A stretch of DNA of 64,000 nucleotides from Metallosphaera sedula DSM 5348 (GTDB lineage Archaea > Thermoproteota > Thermoprotei_A > Sulfolobales > Sulfolobaceae). The notes under the pieces were generated by a model, which did not search any database, was not told the DNA's origin, and saw only the letters and a program-made list of their open reading frames with translations. Shown here in pieces: positions 1 to 11,464 of this stretch. A program made the position numbers and the translations under genes. The stretch lies in the NCBI RefSeq assembly GCF_000016605.1, contig NC_009440.1, forward strand, positions 1,625,789 through 1,689,788, given 5' to 3'. Numbering within the stretch: the first letter of the stretch is position 1; each line of letters begins with the position of its first letter.

Positions 1-1140
1 AATCATTGCGGTTCTGATGGTGATTGCAAACTCCGCTGAATTCCTTGAGATGAAACCCACTGCACCAGCATAGGGACCCCTCTTGTAAGGCTCTAGCAAC
101 TCTATTATGTTCATTGCCATGGGCTTTGGAGCACCGCTGACTGTACCGGCAGGGAACATGGACTTTAGAACATCCAAGGAATTTGCATCCTTCCTCAGGG
201 TTCCCACCACTCTACTAACAATGTGTTGTACGTGGCTGTACTTCTCAACGTAGGCAAATTCTGGGACCTTCACAGTTCCTGGTACACAGGACTTTCCTAT
301 GTCGTTTCTGGCCAAATCCACAAGCATTAGGTGCTCGGCCATCTCCTTCTCAGAGGATAGAAGTTCCTGTTCCAGTTCAAAATCCTCTTCACTGGTCTTT
401 CCCCTAGGTCTAGTGCCCGCGATCGGGAAAGTTTCAGCGATCCCCCTTTGAACTGAGAATAGAAGCTCCGGACTGGATCCAATGAGTTTCCTCTCCCCAA
501 ATTTAATGTAAAACATGTAGGGAGATGGATTAATCTTTCGCAAGTTTCTGTAAAGTCTCATTGGGTCACCCTGGACAGCGTATCTATAGAACCTGGAGAG
601 GACAACCTGAAATGCGTATCCTGACTTGATGTATTCTAGTATCGAGTTAACCCCTGACTCATACTCTTGTTTAGTCATCGACTCGTCATGGGGAGTCACC
701 TTGAATTCCCCCTGTTCAAAACATCCAGCTATTGATGGTATATCTCCCTCCACAAACACCTTTCCCAGTGCATGATCGAAGACCAAAACGTTCTCTGGAA
801 GGAAGAACTCGGCGTCTGGCCAATCCTCTATTGCAGGCTTCAAGTCCCTAACTGTTTCCCATCTTCTCACCGCGTCGTACGATATGTAACCTAGAAGACC
901 ACCTGAAAACCTAAGCTCGCCCTCCTCTACACCTCTTAGAGCGTTCAGTATCGATTCCTCCAGGTCATCTCCCCTATTCACCTGTACCTTCCTCTTAACC
1001 CCCCAGGCAATTACGCTATATCTGGCGGTGTTTTGAGAGCCCTCTACACTCTCCATGAGAGCAGCAATCTCCTGATCTCTCTCAATGCACTGATAAACCT
1101 CATAGGGCTGAGCAAATGCCGTGATAGGGTAGGTCTTCAT
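1..1140 (-). CDS. trpE: Anthranilate synthase component I (TrpE), 3' part cut by window edge
   Basis: This protein converts chorismate to anthranilate, using ammonia delivered by TrpG, in the first committed step of tryptophan synthesis. Translating back from the ATG at 1140 gives 380 uninterrupted codons running off the left edge. They carry the chorismate-binding hallmarks [18 protein letters not shown] and [12 protein letters not shown]. About 40 C-terminal residues of a roughly 420-residue family member lie outside the window. The start codon overlaps the trpF stop by 4 bp (ATGA), so the two are probably translationally coupled. In the Sulfolobus operon the next genes are trpG and trpC, which should lie beyond the edge. 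Confidence 0.95.
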   Translation of the reverse strand, partial: MKTYPITAFAQPYEVYQCIERDQEIAALMESVEGSQNTARYSVIAWGVKRKVQVNRGDDLEESILNALRGVEEGELRFSGGLLGYISYDAVRRWETVRDLKPAIEDWPDAEFFLPENVLVFDHALGKVFVEGDIPSIAGCFEQGEFKVTPHDESMTKQEYESGVNSILEYIKSGYAFQVVLSRFYRYAVQGDPMRLYRNLRKINPSPYMFYIKFGERKLIGSSPELLFSVQRGIAETFPIAGTRPRGKTSEEDFELEQELLSSEKEMAEHLMLVDLARNDIGKSCVPGTVKVPEFAYVEKYSHVQHIVSRVVGTLRKDANSLDVLKSMFPAGTVSGAPKPMAMNIIELLEPYKRGPYAGAVGFISRNSAEFAITIRTAMI

Positions 1141-1721
1141 CTAATCGCCTCCAAAATCTTTCTTACCTTACCCAGATTCTTCTTCCCCGGATAGTCCTCA
1201 ACTCCCCGGGATACGTCCAACCAACCAGGCTCAAGTTTCAGGAAATCGTGAACGTTATCAGGGGAGATACCTCCTCCAACGCCTAGTCCTGGGTAGTCCC
1301 TTAGAACCTTTGTCAAGAAACCAAAGTTAGGTTTATCTCCCTTCCTCTCCAAGTCTAGCAGAACCATGTTGGTGATGTCTAGGACCCTCCTTAGGTAATC
1401 CAAGTATCTCTCCGACGAAGGTACATAGAGAATGAACTTCCTAGAGTACGATCTAAGTAGTTCCAGTTCTTCCTCCTTCAAGACGCTATGTATCTGAACT
1501 ATATCGGCGAATGGGTTCTTAAGGGCAACGAGAAGCGGACGTAAAACATTCACCGAAACAAGGGGGGCAGAAACATTATCTCTCACAATCCTCAAGAAAT
1601 CGGGCTTAACGTACCTAGGGCTCACTGGGTCCTCAAGGAAACCTAGCATATCAACTCCTAGCCTAGATATGTCCACAGCATCATCCAGTGTAGCTATTCC
1701 GCAAATCTTCACCTTGGTCAT
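1137..1721 (-). CDS. trpF: Phosphoribosylanthranilate isomerase (TrpF)
   Basis: The enzyme carries out the Amadori rearrangement of phosphoribosylanthranilate to CdRP in tryptophan synthesis. At 194 residues it is a normal short TIM barrel. The N-terminal KICGI supplies the catalytic cysteine (C7), and the phosphate-binding loop [10 protein letters not shown] lies near residue 150. It overlaps trpD by 4 bp upstream and trpE by 4 bp downstream, so it sits in the middle of the operon. The order trpB-A-D-F-E matches the known Sulfolobus arrangement. Confidence 0.93.
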   Translation of the reverse strand: MTKVKICGIATLDDAVDISRLGVDMLGFLEDPVSPRYVKPDFLRIVRDNVSAPLVSVNVLRPLLVALKNPFADIVQIHSVLKEEELELLRSYSRKFILYVPSSERYLDYLRRVLDITNMVLLDLERKGDKPNFGFLTKVLRDYPGLGVGGGISPDNVHDFLKLEPGWLDVSRGVEDYPGKKNLGKVRKILEAIR

Positions 1722-2749
1722 AGGGATCCCTTTATGGCCTTGATCTTACTAGGATCTCCATTGTCCCTTACCAAAGTCTCAATTCGATCTGGCAACTTTC
1801 TTACAAGTTCCTCTGATAATTCAAATCCATCCTTAAAATCAGAAACAAGTCCCGCAGTGTAAAGTGCGACGCTCACGTTTATTCTAATGAACTTCTCTAC
1901 GGCCTCATCCCTCCCCATGGACGCCATCAGAACTCTTCTCACGGAGTCGAGAGGATCTGTGGTCGTCAATCTGGAAACAGGAACTGGTTGACCTATAATT
2001 TCAGAGAAATCATAGGTATATTCCTCAACCTTACTCCCCGTTACCTCTGTGATATATGTCTTCCCTTGAGGGCTGACCTCATCCAGTCCAGGCTCCCCGT
2101 GAACAAGTACAAGCTTGACGTAACCTAGCTTAAGTGCTGCTTCAGCTAGCTTTCTCATGAAAGGCAGAGAGTATACTCCCATGACCTGCCTCTCGGATCC
2201 TGCTGGGTTGGTGAGAGGGCCCAGGAGATTGAAGATAGTTCTAACTCCTAGGACCTTCCTTACAGGTGCAACGTTCTTCATGGAAGGATGATATAGCTGT
2301 GCAAAGAGAAACACGAAATTGTTCCGCGAAAGTAGATCCTTGGCCTTCTCTGGAGGAACTTGGATATTGTACCCAAGGGATTCAAGGAAGTCCGCGCTTC
2401 CGCTTCTACTACTTGCAGCCCTATTACCATGTTTCGCCACAGGAAAGACAGAGCTAACGGCCAGAGCAGTAGCCGTGCTAACGTTAATTGTTCCTATACC
2501 GTCTCCTCCCGTGCCAGCCGTGTCGAGGGTGTTCCTCAAGTCCAGTTTTAGCGCATGTTGCCTCATGGAATTGACAAATCCTATTATTTCGTCTGGGGTC
2601 TCTCCTTTCATCTTTAGTGCAACTAAGATACCAGCAACCAAAGGTTCTGGTATTGATCCCTCCATGATTAAATCGGCTAATTCCTTTGCCTCCTCTTGAG
2701 ACAAGGATACGCCTTCGGTTAATCTCTTGAGGACCTCCTTAGGATCCAT
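1718..2749 (-). CDS. trpD: Anthranilate phosphoribosyltransferase (TrpD)
   Basis: TrpD transfers phosphoribosyl from PRPP to anthranilate. The 343-residue length is typical. The PRPP/Mg-binding loop GTGGDG is at residues 79-84, and [15 protein letters not shown] follows at 106-120; both are diagnostic for the family. The start overlaps the trpA stop by 11 bp and the end overlaps trpF by 4 bp. No promoter is visible between the genes, so expression should depend on the promoter ahead of trpB2. Confidence 0.95.
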   Translation of the reverse strand: MDPKEVLKRLTEGVSLSQEEAKELADLIMEGSIPEPLVAGILVALKMKGETPDEIIGFVNSMRQHALKLDLRNTLDTAGTGGDGIGTINVSTATALAVSSVFPVAKHGNRAASSRSGSADFLESLGYNIQVPPEKAKDLLSRNNFVFLFAQLYHPSMKNVAPVRKVLGVRTIFNLLGPLTNPAGSERQVMGVYSLPFMRKLAEAALKLGYVKLVLVHGEPGLDEVSPQGKTYITEVTGSKVEEYTYDFSEIIGQPVPVSRLTTTDPLDSVRRVLMASMGRDEAVEKFIRINVSVALYTAGLVSDFKDGFELSEELVRKLPDRIETLVRDNGDPSKIKAIKGSL

Positions 2750-3470
2750 CCAATATCCCCCTGAACTTCCTCGCTAATGAAATCGCGGATTCCACTCCAT
2801 TCCTCTCTATCTCCTCAATGTAAACCGTGCCTATGGCCACTCCATCTGCCCCAGCTCTAAGGGCCTTCTTCATATCCTCTATATCAGAAAGGCCGAATCC
2901 CACCACCAACTTGTTGTTAACCAGGGTCCTCACCCTAGTTATGAGGGAATCTACACTGACGGGTAGGGGAACTCCAGTGGTGGGTCTAACGCCGTAGTAG
3001 AGGAACATATCTGAGATCTTGGATACCTTGTGTATCAGGGGATCGGGAACTGAGGGAGAGGTAAAAATTACTGCATTCAGCCCATGGCTCTTTATCTCAT
3101 TAACGTATTTTTCGTACTCGTCAATGAAGTCTATGAGAAGATCCGGAAATAGCACGCCGTTAATTCCCACATCTTTCATTCTGGCGAGAGTATCGGGAAG
3201 AGATGTCACCCAGTCCTCTAGGTAGGTTAGAATCACTAGAGGAACATCCACTGCTCTCCTGGTCTCCTCAAGAAGTGACCAGAAATCAGTCAACCACGTA
3301 GAAACCTGTTTGTAACTCCTCCTTATTACAGGTCCGTCATATTTAGCGTATTTGGGAAGGAGACCAATTTCAAGGATATCCGATCCCGCTTCCACTAGTC
3401 CCTTCACTAGCCTCAGATAATCCTCCTTGTTGGGGTAACCTAACGTTGCATAGGATACCAACATCTTCAA
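2739..3470 (-). CDS. trpA: Tryptophan synthase alpha subunit (TrpA)
   Basis: TrpA cleaves indole-3-glycerol phosphate to indole and glyceraldehyde 3-phosphate. At 243 residues it is slightly shorter than bacterial TrpA. The catalytic acids are visible as E35 (in DILEIG) and D45 (in YDGP), but the loop between them reads [11 protein letters not shown] rather than the bacterial PFSDP.ADGP. That divergence is what I would expect from a Sulfolobales TrpA paired with a TrpB2-type partner. It overlaps trpB2 by 4 bp and trpD by 11 bp. Confidence 0.92.
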   Translation of the reverse strand: MKMLVSYATLGYPNKEDYLRLVKGLVEAGSDILEIGLLPKYAKYDGPVIRRSYKQVSTWLTDFWSLLEETRRAVDVPLVILTYLEDWVTSLPDTLARMKDVGINGVLFPDLLIDFIDEYEKYVNEIKSHGLNAVIFTSPSVPDPLIHKVSKISDMFLYYGVRPTTGVPLPVSVDSLITRVRTLVNNKLVVGFGLSDIEDMKKALRAGADGVAIGTVYIEEIERNGVESAISLARKFRGILDGS

Positions 3471-4741
3471 TCTTGACCAATCCTCTTCATCATAGACTCG
3501 TAGTTAGGTAGATCCAGTAATCCATGACCACTCAGGTTGAATACGATCACCTTTTTCTCGTTCTTGATCTTGGCCTCGCGTGCCTCCTCTATCACTGCCC
3601 TAATTGCATGAGAGGATTCTGGTGCTGGAACTATTCCTTGGGTTTGAAGGAATATTTGAGCTGCTTCGAATATCTCCTTCTCATTGTACTCCCTCCAATC
3701 CACTATCCCTTCCTTGATCAACATACTTAGGGAGGGCGCGGCCCCGTGATATCTGAGCCCACCCGAATATATTGGTGGAGGTACGTAATCCCTTCCTAGG
3801 GTAATCATCTTGACAAGGGGTAACAGCCCAGCACTGTCTGGGAAATCGTAGTTATAGGCCCCCTTACTGAACTTTGGTATCTCGTAAGATCCAACTGCAA
3901 TGTACTTCGATCCCTTCTTGGACCCGATGAACGGGAAGGTAAAGCCTCCAAAGTTACTCCCTCCTCCCACACAGCCCACTAACACGTCTGGTTCCTCGTC
4001 TAGTTCCTGCAACTGCTTCATAGCCTCAAGCCCTATTACGCTTTGATGTAACACCACAACATCTAACACGCTCCCGACGAGATACTTATAGCCGTTGGAG
4101 AGAGCGTACTCTATTGCCTCGCTCATGGCTATTCCGAGGGAACCTGGATGATTCGGGTTCTCGTTTAGAACCTTCTTGCCGTACTCGGTATGCGAGGTAG
4201 GGCTGGCGAAAACTCGTGCGCCATACAATTGCATGATGGTTCTCCTTTGCGGTTTCTGTTCGTAACTCACCTTTACCATGAAAATGGTGGAATTTAGTCC
4301 ATACATTCTCGCAGATAGAGCTACAGCTGTTCCCCATTGGCCAGCCCCAGTCTCAGTGACCAGGTGGTCCACTCCCTCCTTCATGGAAAAGTAAGCCTGC
4401 GGTAGGGCTGTGTTTATCTTATGGGAACCAGTGGGAGTTGCCCCTTCATACTTGAAATATATTTTAGCCGGAGTGTTCAGGAATTCCTCAAGCCTTCTAG
4501 CTCTGACTAAAGGCGTAGGTCTGCCTATATTGATGTAAGCCTCCCTTACTTCTTTAGGAATTGGAACAAACCTCTCCACTGTAAACTGCTGTCTTAGAAC
4601 CTCACTGGGCATTATTTTTCTCAAAAGGTCAATCCTAGAGAACTCCGCGTCTGGGGGATCCCTAGGAGGAGGTAAAGGTTTGGGTAAATCGGGTATTATG
4701 TTATACCAATAGCTTGGTATTATTTCCTCACTATTTGCCAT
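3467..4741 (-). CDS. trpB: Tryptophan synthase beta chain, TrpB2 type
   Basis: This PLP enzyme condenses indole with serine to make tryptophan. The 424-residue length, the long N-terminal extension and the motif GSHKINTA, with PLP lysine K108, mark the TrpB2 subclass rather than the shorter bacterial TrpB1. Because it is first in the operon and directly ahead of trpA, it should be the operon-associated TrpB2a form described in Sulfolobus. The ATG at 4741 is chosen because a TATA box is centred about 27 bp upstream, which makes the gene leaderless. Confidence 0.94.
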   Translation of the reverse strand: MANSEEIIPSYWYNIIPDLPKPLPPPRDPPDAEFSRIDLLRKIMPSEVLRQQFTVERFVPIPKEVREAYINIGRPTPLVRARRLEEFLNTPAKIYFKYEGATPTGSHKINTALPQAYFSMKEGVDHLVTETGAGQWGTAVALSARMYGLNSTIFMVKVSYEQKPQRRTIMQLYGARVFASPTSHTEYGKKVLNENPNHPGSLGIAMSEAIEYALSNGYKYLVGSVLDVVVLHQSVIGLEAMKQLQELDEEPDVLVGCVGGGSNFGGFTFPFIGSKKGSKYIAVGSYEIPKFSKGAYNYDFPDSAGLLPLVKMITLGRDYVPPPIYSGGLRYHGAAPSLSMLIKEGIVDWREYNEKEIFEAAQIFLQTQGIVPAPESSHAIRAVIEEAREAKIKNEKKVIVFNLSGHGLLDLPNYESMMKRIGQD

Positions 4742-4763
4742 TGGTGCAACAAGAACACCGCGT

Positions 4764-4771
4764 ATTAAATA
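4764..4771 (-). promoter_or_regulatory. TATA box of the trp operon (leaderless)
   Basis: On the minus strand the sequence ATTTAAT is centred near 4768, 27 bp before the trpB2 ATG at 4741. This predicts a transcript beginning at or next to the start codon. No attenuator-like leader is visible. Confidence 0.65.
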
Positions 4772-4804
4772 ATTTTGTCCTTTTTAAATGTATAGGATTT
4801 CCGG

Positions 4805-5080
4805 CTAATACGTGTCGAAGGAAGTAAACTCACCCTTATAGCTCTCGAGTTTATGCGTCACCTTAGTTACAAGAGCCAGAGGTGGTCCTTTCCACAAATA
4901 GTTTAGAAATTGCTGAATGGATTCCTCATAACCCTCGGCCACAACCTCAACTGTTCCGTCTGGCAGGTTCTTCGCATAGCCCTTTAGCCCAAGCCTAACT
5001 GCGTGAATTTGCACATACCTCCTGAAGCCTACCCCTTGCACTTCTCCCTCTACTATTGCGTGAAGCCTTGCTAAGCCCAC
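4805..5080 (-). CDS. acyP: Acylphosphatase
   Basis: This small cytosolic enzyme hydrolyses carboxyl-phosphate bonds such as those of carbamoyl or acyl phosphates. The 91-residue protein has the family signature [14 protein letters not shown], with catalytic R20, and [13 protein letters not shown], with catalytic N38. The start is GTG, and a strong ribosome-binding site GAGGTGAT lies 4-5 bases upstream (about 5085-5092). The gene stands alone between the trp operon and ino1. Confidence 0.95.
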   Translation of the reverse strand: MGLARLHAIVEGEVQGVGFRRYVQIHAVRLGLKGYAKNLPDGTVEVVAEGYEESIQQFLNYLWKGPPLALVTKVTHKLESYKGEFTSFDTY

Positions 5081-5137
5081 TATATCACCTCAGAGTCGCT
5101 CCACTTCCTCACTACTCGGCTAAATCCCTTTCATCAC

Positions 5138-5148
5138 TATATTTTTAA
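5138..5148 (+). promoter_or_regulatory. TATA box of ino1
   Basis: TATATTTTTAA is centred about 28-30 bp before the ATG at 5173. This is consistent with a leaderless or nearly leaderless ino1 transcript. Confidence 0.55.
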
Positions 5149-5172
5149 CTGCCTAACAAACCTAAAAAGCCA

Positions 5173-6252
5173 ATGATCAAGATAGCAATCGCTGGCCTTG
5201 GAAATTGTGCATCCATGCTTGTGCAAGGAATAGAATACTACAGGAAAATGGGCGAGAATTACTTTGATGGATTGATTACACCCATCATAGGCGGTTACAA
5301 GGTAACTGACATCAAGGTAGTAGCTGCCTTTGATGTCTCAGTCAACAAGATAGGAAAAGATGTGGCTGAGGCGATATTTGAGAAGCCTAACATAACTCCT
5401 AGAATAGTTGAGATGGACAAGTTGGGAGTTGAGGTCTCTCCAGGTCCTGTATTGGATGGCGTTGCCCCACACATGATGAACGTGTTTAATCCCTCAAGCG
5501 AGGGGAAGATTGAGTCCGTTGTGGATGAACTGAAAAGTAGTGGAGCAGATCTGCTCGTCAACATGTTGCCAGTGGGTAGCGAGATGGCCTCGAGGGCATA
5601 TGCGAGGGCATCACTTGAGGCCAGAATAGGGTTTGTTAACGCTATCCCCGTCTTCATAGCGAGTGACCCCACAGGTGAATTCCCAAGGAGGTTCAGAGAG
5701 CTTGGATTACCCATTGCTGGTGACGACGTGAAGGGACAAGTTGGCGCAACCATATTTCATAGGGCCATCACCTCGCTATTCAGATTAAGGGGGGTTAAGG
5801 TAGAGGAGACATATCAGCTAAACGTAGGAGGAAACACGGATTTCCTCAACATGAAGACTGAGGAGAGGCTCCACTCCAAGAGGATCAGCAAGACCAAGGC
5901 CGTAACGAGTACCCTTGATAATGAGCAGGAAATAGAGACCCAAGGAAGGATAAGGATAGGGCCCAGCGATTACGTTCCATTCCTGGGAAACACTAAGGTG
6001 GCATACATCTACGTTAACGGGTCTGGGTTTGCTGGAAGGCCAGTGAAGGTGGAGGCAACCCTAGAGGTTGACGATAAGGCTAACTGTGCCTCAGTACTGG
6101 TAGATGTAATAAGGGCAGTGAAGTTAGCCAAGGACAGGGGAATAGGAGGCCCCCTGAACGAGGTTTCTGCGTTCTACTTCAAACATCCACCTAAGCAGGC
6201 TAAGGATGATGAGGAGGCCTATCTTTGGTTTAAGAAATTCATTGAAATGTGA
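5173..6252 (+). CDS. ino1: Myo-inositol-1-phosphate synthase
   Basis: The enzyme isomerises glucose 6-phosphate to inositol 1-phosphate using NAD. The product feeds archaeal phosphatidylinositol-type ether lipids. The 359-residue protein has the Rossmann start [14 protein letters not shown] and the family block [10 protein letters not shown]. Its short archaeal/actinobacterial-type length separates it from eukaryotic enzymes of about 500 residues. The last codons overlap the next small zinc protein. The ATG is supported by the TATA box about 29 bp upstream. Confidence 0.9.
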   Translation: MIKIAIAGLGNCASMLVQGIEYYRKMGENYFDGLITPIIGGYKVTDIKVVAAFDVSVNKIGKDVAEAIFEKPNITPRIVEMDKLGVEVSPGPVLDGVAPHMMNVFNPSSEGKIESVVDELKSSGADLLVNMLPVGSEMASRAYARASLEARIGFVNAIPVFIASDPTGEFPRRFRELGLPIAGDDVKGQVGATIFHRAITSLFRLRGVKVEETYQLNVGGNTDFLNMKTEERLHSKRISKTKAVTSTLDNEQEIETQGRIRIGPSDYVPFLGNTKVAYIYVNGSGFAGRPVKVEATLEVDDKANCASVLVDVIRAVKLAKDRGIGGPLNEVSAFYFKHPPKQAKDDEEAYLWFKKFIEM

Positions 6253-6493
6253 AATCTGTGAGGAAAGAGAAGCTAGAAACACGTGCAGTATCTGCGGGAG
6301 GTCAGTGTGCGATCTTCATTTCAAGGAAGGGATATGCTCCATCTGCGAAATGTCCATGTGTGAACTCTGCAAGAAAAACCTCTCCATAGGTTACTGCGAG
6401 TCCTGCGGGAGCCTGATCTGCGAGGAGTGTGTTGCCTATTCTAACGGTTCCAGAAGGATATGCAAAAAATGTGCAGGTTTACCTCCTTCTTAG
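6242..6493 (+). CDS. Small cysteine-rich zinc-binding protein
   Basis: This is a protein of about 83 residues made almost entirely of repeated CxxC knuckles (KCEICEE, CSICGR, CSICEM, CELCKK, CESCGS, CEECVA, CKKCAG), suggesting B-box or RING-like zinc folds. I cannot name the family. The TTG at 6242, just ahead of the first cysteine, gives an 11 bp overlap with ino1. An in-frame ATG at 6206 would add 12 residues and a 47 bp overlap, and neither start has a clear ribosome-binding site. The 3' end overlaps the convergent PEP synthase gene by 15 bp. It could serve as a protein-protein or nucleic-acid adaptor; the function is unknown. Confidence 0.7.
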   Translation: MKCEICEEREARNTCSICGRSVCDLHFKEGICSICEMSMCELCKKNLSIGYCESCGSLICEECVAYSNGSRRICKKCAGLPPS

Positions 6494-8818
6494 AAGGAGC
6501 TTCTGCTCTATGCTGGCCACCAGCCTCCTTGTGTATATAACGGTGTCTGGGTTTATACTTACACTATCTATTCCCTCCTTCACCAGGAACTCGGTTACCT
6601 CTGGGTATACGCTAGGAGCCTGCCCGCATATGGAAACTGTCCTTCCATACTTGTGGGCTATTCTGATCAATCTTTTCATCGATCTCAATACTGCTGGATC
6701 CCTTTCGTCATAGTAACCCATTCTTCCTAGGATTTCTGAGTCCCTGTCCACACCTAGAGTCAGCTGAGCTAAGTCGTTACTACCTATGCTGAACCCATCT
6801 ATCATCTTGGAGAACTCATCGGCCATGGTTATAACTGAGGGAACCTCTGCCATTATCCAGACCTTGAAGTCGGCAGTCCTCCTGAGACCCTCGTCCTCCA
6901 TTATCCCTATTGCCTTGTTCAACTCCCACGTGGTTCTGACAAAGGGGAACATAACCCAGACGTTCTTAAGACCCATCTCCTCCCTAGCCTTTCTAATTGC
7001 CCTAACCTCTAGTCTAAAGGCTGGTTCGTACTGCTGACTCACATATCGCGAGACTCCCCTCCATCCTATCATTGGGTTTCTCTCCTCGGGTTCAAACTCC
7101 TCTCCTCCTATCAGTCCCCTATACTCGTTGGTCTTGAAATCGGAGAATCTCACCACCACCGGTCTAGGATATATTGCGGAAGCGACCCTAGCAATTCCAT
7201 CAGCGAGCTTATTCACAAACTCCTCAGGTTTACCTATTTTGATGAGGTAGAGAGGATGATGCTTTATCCATTCGCTTACGATGAACTCTATCCTCATGAG
7301 TCCAATTCCATCGAAGGGAAGGTCCAGATATTTCTCAATGACATCAGGTTGGCCCAAATTCATGTATATCTTAGTACCAGTGACTGGGAAGAGGCTTAGA
7401 AGTACATCCCTAGACAATCCGGAAATTGAGGTACCCTGATGCTCCTGTTTTGGCTCCTCTGCAATTATCCTGCCCTCATACACGACTCCCCTTGTAGCAT
7501 CTACGGTGATCTCTTGACCAGTCTCTAGAACCTTGGTAGCGTCCTTGGCCCCTACAATGGCCGGTATCCCAAGCTCCCTAGAAACTATTGCTGCATGACT
7601 AGTGATCCCGCCTTCGTCCGTAACTATTGCGGAAGCAATCTTCATCACTGGAACCCAGTCAGGGTCAGTCATTCTCGTCACAAGGATCTCTCCCTTCTGG
7701 AAATCCTTGGATTCCTTTACATCCATAAGAACCCTGGCCTTTCCACTAGCTATGCCTGGACTGGCTGCCAGACCCTTAACGAGGATCTTTCTCTCGGTAG
7801 GTTGGGTTGCGCTTGTGGTCTTTACCTTCTCCTTTTCCTTAGAAGCCCAGAAGGTTTCAGGCCTAGCCTGCACTATGAAAACATTGTCGGGGAACTTCAG
7901 GTCAGCATCTATTGCCCATTCAATATCCATGGGCATCCCGTAATGACTCTCAATTTTTAGGGCCAGTTTAGCTAATTCCAAGGCCTCCTCATCGGAGATA
8001 CTGGGGCTCTCACTCTCCTCACCATTAAGCGGAACCTCAACGTTATTGCCCTGGTTATATACAATTTTCATGTTCTTCTTGGCTACCCTCTTGTCCAGGA
8101 TCTTTAGATCGTGTTTGGAGATAATAACCTCATCAGGCGTGACCTTACCTCCAACCACTGCCTCTCCTAGTCCCCAAGACGACTCTATTACAATGAAATT
8201 CCTATCACCGTTTGAAGGGTTAAGCGTAAACATGACCCCGGAGGACCTGGAGTTCACCATTTTCTGTACAACTACAGCCATCTCCACCTTGGAGGAATCA
8301 ATACCCTTACTCTTCCTGTACTCTATGGCCCTCTCGTTATAGAGACTAGCCCAAACTGCCTTGACCATATTGATTAGGTTTGCCCTCCTAACATTAAGGT
8401 AGGTGTCCTGCTGGCCAGCGAAGCTTGCGCTCTCTATATCCTCTGCAGTGGCTGAGGACCTGACAGCTACAAGTATCTCCTTACCCACAGCCCTAGAAAG
8501 TTCGTCAAAGGAATCGTATATCATTTCCTCCAGGTCATGGGGAACTTGAGAGGTGAGAATCAGGTGTTTTATCCTCTCGCTCGCCTTTTCAGACGAGTCT
8601 TCTTCCTTCAAAATTGAAACAATCTTATCCCTTAAACCATTATAATCCAAGAAGTACGAGTAAGCTTTTGAAGTAATAACGAAGCCAGGGGGTACGCGGA
8701 TCCCCTGGCTAAGGAGCTCCCCTAGATTAGCTCCCTTTCCTCCAGCCAATTCTACCATTTCTTTCCTTACTCTCGATAGCGGAAGGATACCCTCTTCTTT
8801 CAAAATTTGAGTAACCAA
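6479..8818 (-). CDS. ppsA: Phosphoenolpyruvate synthase
   Basis: PpsA converts pyruvate plus ATP to PEP, AMP and phosphate at the entrance to gluconeogenesis. The 779-residue protein has the N-terminal ATP-binding domain ([19 protein letters not shown] near 119-137), the swivelling phosphohistidine domain with GGITSHAA (H408), and the C-terminal PEP-binding TIM barrel with [15 protein letters not shown]. All three domains are complete. It is transcribed alone on the minus strand, convergent with the zinc-protein gene. Confidence 0.94.
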   Translation of the reverse strand: MVTQILKEEGILPLSRVRKEMVELAGGKGANLGELLSQGIRVPPGFVITSKAYSYFLDYNGLRDKIVSILKEEDSSEKASERIKHLILTSQVPHDLEEMIYDSFDELSRAVGKEILVAVRSSATAEDIESASFAGQQDTYLNVRRANLINMVKAVWASLYNERAIEYRKSKGIDSSKVEMAVVVQKMVNSRSSGVMFTLNPSNGDRNFIVIESSWGLGEAVVGGKVTPDEVIISKHDLKILDKRVAKKNMKIVYNQGNNVEVPLNGEESESPSISDEEALELAKLALKIESHYGMPMDIEWAIDADLKFPDNVFIVQARPETFWASKEKEKVKTTSATQPTERKILVKGLAASPGIASGKARVLMDVKESKDFQKGEILVTRMTDPDWVPVMKIASAIVTDEGGITSHAAIVSRELGIPAIVGAKDATKVLETGQEITVDATRGVVYEGRIIAEEPKQEHQGTSISGLSRDVLLSLFPVTGTKIYMNLGQPDVIEKYLDLPFDGIGLMRIEFIVSEWIKHHPLYLIKIGKPEEFVNKLADGIARVASAIYPRPVVVRFSDFKTNEYRGLIGGEEFEPEERNPMIGWRGVSRYVSQQYEPAFRLEVRAIRKAREEMGLKNVWVMFPFVRTTWELNKAIGIMEDEGLRRTADFKVWIMAEVPSVITMADEFSKMIDGFSIGSNDLAQLTLGVDRDSEILGRMGYYDERDPAVLRSMKRLIRIAHKYGRTVSICGQAPSVYPEVTEFLVKEGIDSVSINPDTVIYTRRLVASIEQKLLLRRR

Positions 8819-8928
8819 TAAGATATCCCCACTATCATTTTCGCATCAAAACTTAAAAATCTGCTTAGAAGGTTAAAGCGAATAAAAAATAGATGATATA
8901 AAACACGAAAAGATTAAAAGAATGAGAG

Positions 8929-9594
8929 TTATTTAGAACCGTTCCCGTTCTCTGCCTTCTGAGTTGTGGTGACCAAGGCAGGAAGGTCAGGGAAGTTCTC
9001 CTTCATTCTCTGCTCAGCTATCATGCTAGCTTCCTGCAATATCTTCCTTGCCTCTGGACTCGTAGCGGCCTGCTCCACACTTGTTCCAGTGAAGTCTCCC
9101 GCCTCAATTATCACTTCCTGCAATCCTTCCTCTACTTCCGCCAGCTCCATGCTGATCTCAGGCATCACTCCCTTTATTGCGTTCTTGAGCTCCCTAACTA
9201 CGCCAATCACTGGGATAAGGTTGTTAAACACATCGGCAACCTCAGTCACTGTCTCCAACCTGAGCTGAACCTGTTCAAGGGCGATCTGTACACCCATTAT
9301 TTGCTTAGTCATCTTTCTAATCTCAGCTATCTCATTGGCATACATAGAGGCTCTAGCGTTGTCCTTAGCCATTTGCGCCGAGATAACTCTTTCAAACAGA
9401 ACTCTGTCTCTCTCCTGCATCTTCGAGATATACACTTCTAGCCTGTTAATTGTGGTCCTTAGCTTGTAATTTGCAGTGACCAGCTTGTACTTCAGGGGTT
9501 GCTTGGGCTTGAAGGCATTCTTAACTCTCTCTCCGATACCAACTTCCTGTCTTCCATTCCAGTTCCTCACGAAATCCTCTACTTTACTGGTCAT
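8929..9594 (-). CDS. cdvB2: ESCRT-III-like cell division protein, CdvB paralogue (probably CdvB2)
   Basis: The 221-residue protein has the long helical ESCRT-III core: a basic first helix up to about residue 60, then helices including [23 protein letters not shown]. It lacks the C-terminal winged-helix 'broken-wing' region that CdvB proper uses to bind CdvA, so it belongs with the shorter paralogues CdvB1/CdvB2. These polymerise at mid-cell and constrict the membrane at division. I favour CdvB2 because remembered Sulfolobus gene order places that paralogue between the trp operon and the thermosome gene, as here; this is inference. It is divergent from a small hypothetical gene. Confidence 0.8.
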   Translation of the reverse strand: MTSKVEDFVRNWNGRQEVGIGERVKNAFKPKQPLKYKLVTANYKLRTTINRLEVYISKMQERDRVLFERVISAQMAKDNARASMYANEIAEIRKMTKQIMGVQIALEQVQLRLETVTEVADVFNNLIPVIGVVRELKNAIKGVMPEISMELAEVEEGLQEVIIEAGDFTGTSVEQAATSPEARKILQEASMIAEQRMKENFPDLPALVTTTQKAENGNGSK

Positions 9595-9675
9595 GTAAGC
9601 TCTACTACTTATCTTAAGGAAAAATAACGTTTAAGATAGAATATACATAATACAGGCTAGCTTGTGCGTGATAAT

Positions 9676-9948
9676 ATGACCGAGTTTAAGGCTAGGTTAG
9701 ATGGGGAAAGGATTATATTGGAAACGGTTAGTGGGGCTCCCCTCCTTATCAGGGAGGTAATAGTAAAGTATAGCGTTACATCACTCTCTCCGTCGGACGA
9801 GAGGAGCAGGAGAACAATTACCGAGGAAACTCGGGTGGAGAAGGTGACTAATAAGCTCGAAATTCCCACAAGGGGTCTGGACGTAGTAGAGGTTACAGTG
9901 ATCTATAAGAAGGGTGAGTCTACCTTGAGGGAGGACTTGGCCATTTAG
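9676..9948 (+). CDS. Hypothetical protein (90 aa)
   Basis: This is a short acidic/beta-rich protein with no motif I recognise, containing ALTERNATING hydrophobic strands such as [20 protein letters not shown]. An in-frame GTG at 9664 would add four residues. A TATA-like TTTAAG at 9630-9635 predicts transcription from about 9659, which allows either start. The last 29 bp overlap the end of the convergent ubiD gene. Its position opposite the CdvB paralogue may be coincidental. The coding call rests on the intact frame and upstream promoter. Confidence 0.6.
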   Translation: MTEFKARLDGERIILETVSGAPLLIREVIVKYSVTSLSPSDERSRRTITEETRVEKVTNKLEIPTRGLDVVEVTVIYKKGESTLREDLAI

Positions 9949-11374
9949 AGGCTATCTTCTCCCAGACCTCGGATATCCTCTTAACCACGTCTGGATCACT
10001 TTCTACGGGCTCTGGCCAATCCTTCCCTAACTCCTCCTTGAACTTTCTAGTTGCGTCTATCCCCATTTTGCTCCCAAGAGGGGGATTAGGAACTGTATGA
10101 TCTAAACTGTCATTTAGGGCATTGGTAACTATCATAACGTCGCGTTGAGGATCCACCGTACTGGCAATGGCATAAAGAACCTGGTTCATATCATGAATGT
10201 TAACGTCGCTATCAACAATGATCACCAGCTTCAGGAAGCTAAGTTGCCCAGTACCCCAAATTGACATCATGGCCCTCCTGGCCTGTCCTGGATACCTTTT
10301 CCGTATTGAAAATATTCCTATACTAGTGAAAAGACCATACTCTGGCAGGTTCATGTCAACTAGGTCTGGAATTATCATCTTCAGGAAAGGCAGGAATATC
10401 CTCTCAACACCCTTCCCTATCCAAGTGTCCTCGAGCGGTGGTTTTCCCACGGAAGTTACATGGTAGATGGGGTTCTCCCTCACGTAGGCTTTCTCGAGCT
10501 TAAACACTGGGTAGTAATCCTGAGGAGTGTAGTATCCTAGGTGATCCCCAAAGGGTCCTTCAGGCCTCATGTCGTTCAAATCTACGTAACCCTCAAGTAC
10601 TGACTCGGCGTGGGCTGGAACCAGTATTCCGTTGTCCAACTCCACCACGTCCACGCCCTCATCCCTCAGTATCCCGGCAAACAGATACTTGTCCAGTCCA
10701 GGAGGCACAGGAGACGCAGCAGTGAAAGTTATGATAGGGTCCACTCCATTGACTATCGCCACCGGTACCTTAGACAAGCCCAGATCCCTGTACTTGGAGG
10801 CTGCCAGGGATCCTCTCTTGAACGCTTGCCAGTGCACTAACGCTTCCCTTTCATTCAATATTTGTACTCTATATATACTTAAGTTATTTGTGTTTTTTTC
10901 TGGATCCTTCGTTATTACAATAGAAAACGTCATGTATCGGCCTGCATCCTTTGGCCAAGTCTTTGTTGCAGGCAATGCCTCCAGGTTCAGGCTCTTGTCC
11001 TCTTTGAACAAGGCCTTCTTACCCTTCGGCATGTACTTTCCCAGCTTCAGAAGTGATGGGAGAGATTTCGCTTTATCGAGAATTGTGATTGGTACCTCCC
11101 CGAAACTCGCTAGAAAGTTGTCCGCTATCCCCTCAAGGTTCTTGGTCCCAAACAACTCATAGATTCCCTCCATTGAATAGTAAACGTTAGTGAGCACTTT
11201 CCAGCCAGGATAACCCTTAACCCTGGTGAAGAGTAGCGGTGGGAGATGAGAATATGTGGCCCTTCTCCCTAGCTCGGCTATTTCCAGGTTCACATCAACC
11301 TCGTGCTCCACTTCGATAAGTTTGCCCTTGGAACGCATATTCTCTAGATAGTCTCGAAGATCCTTGAAGCCCAT
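9920..11374 (-). CDS. UbiD-family decarboxylase
   Basis: The family carries out non-oxidative (de)carboxylation of aromatic or unsaturated acids with a prenylated FMN cofactor. The 484-residue length fits, and the motifs [17 protein letters not shown] and [18 protein letters not shown] are typical. Substrate cannot be read from sequence: archaeal members include anhydromevalonate-phosphate decarboxylase as well as enzymes of quinone-type metabolism. No flavin prenyltransferase (UbiX) gene is adjacent. The ATG at 11374 gives the conserved N-terminus [11 protein letters not shown]. Confidence 0.88.
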   Translation of the reverse strand: MGFKDLRDYLENMRSKGKLIEVEHEVDVNLEIAELGRRATYSHLPPLLFTRVKGYPGWKVLTNVYYSMEGIYELFGTKNLEGIADNFLASFGEVPITILDKAKSLPSLLKLGKYMPKGKKALFKEDKSLNLEALPATKTWPKDAGRYMTFSIVITKDPEKNTNNLSIYRVQILNEREALVHWQAFKRGSLAASKYRDLGLSKVPVAIVNGVDPIITFTAASPVPPGLDKYLFAGILRDEGVDVVELDNGILVPAHAESVLEGYVDLNDMRPEGPFGDHLGYYTPQDYYPVFKLEKAYVRENPIYHVTSVGKPPLEDTWIGKGVERIFLPFLKMIIPDLVDMNLPEYGLFTSIGIFSIRKRYPGQARRAMMSIWGTGQLSFLKLVIIVDSDVNIHDMNQVLYAIASTVDPQRDVMIVTNALNDSLDHTVPNPPLGSKMGIDATRKFKEELGKDWPEPVESDPDVVKRISEVWEKIASKWPSPPSR

Positions 11375-11464
11375 TGGAGTCTAAGGTCCCATAAAGTTTA
11401 AATTTTTACATACAGCGATCATGCAGGCTGGTGACATGTCGTTGGAAACAAACTAGAGGGATCC

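Noticed and set aside
2266-2699. Overlapping plus-strand ORFs inside trpD
   Set aside because: They lie wholly within a well-supported gene and lack any protein-like motif.
7595-7960. Two plus-strand ORFs inside ppsA
   Set aside because: They are shadows of the conserved phosphohistidine domain on the other strand.
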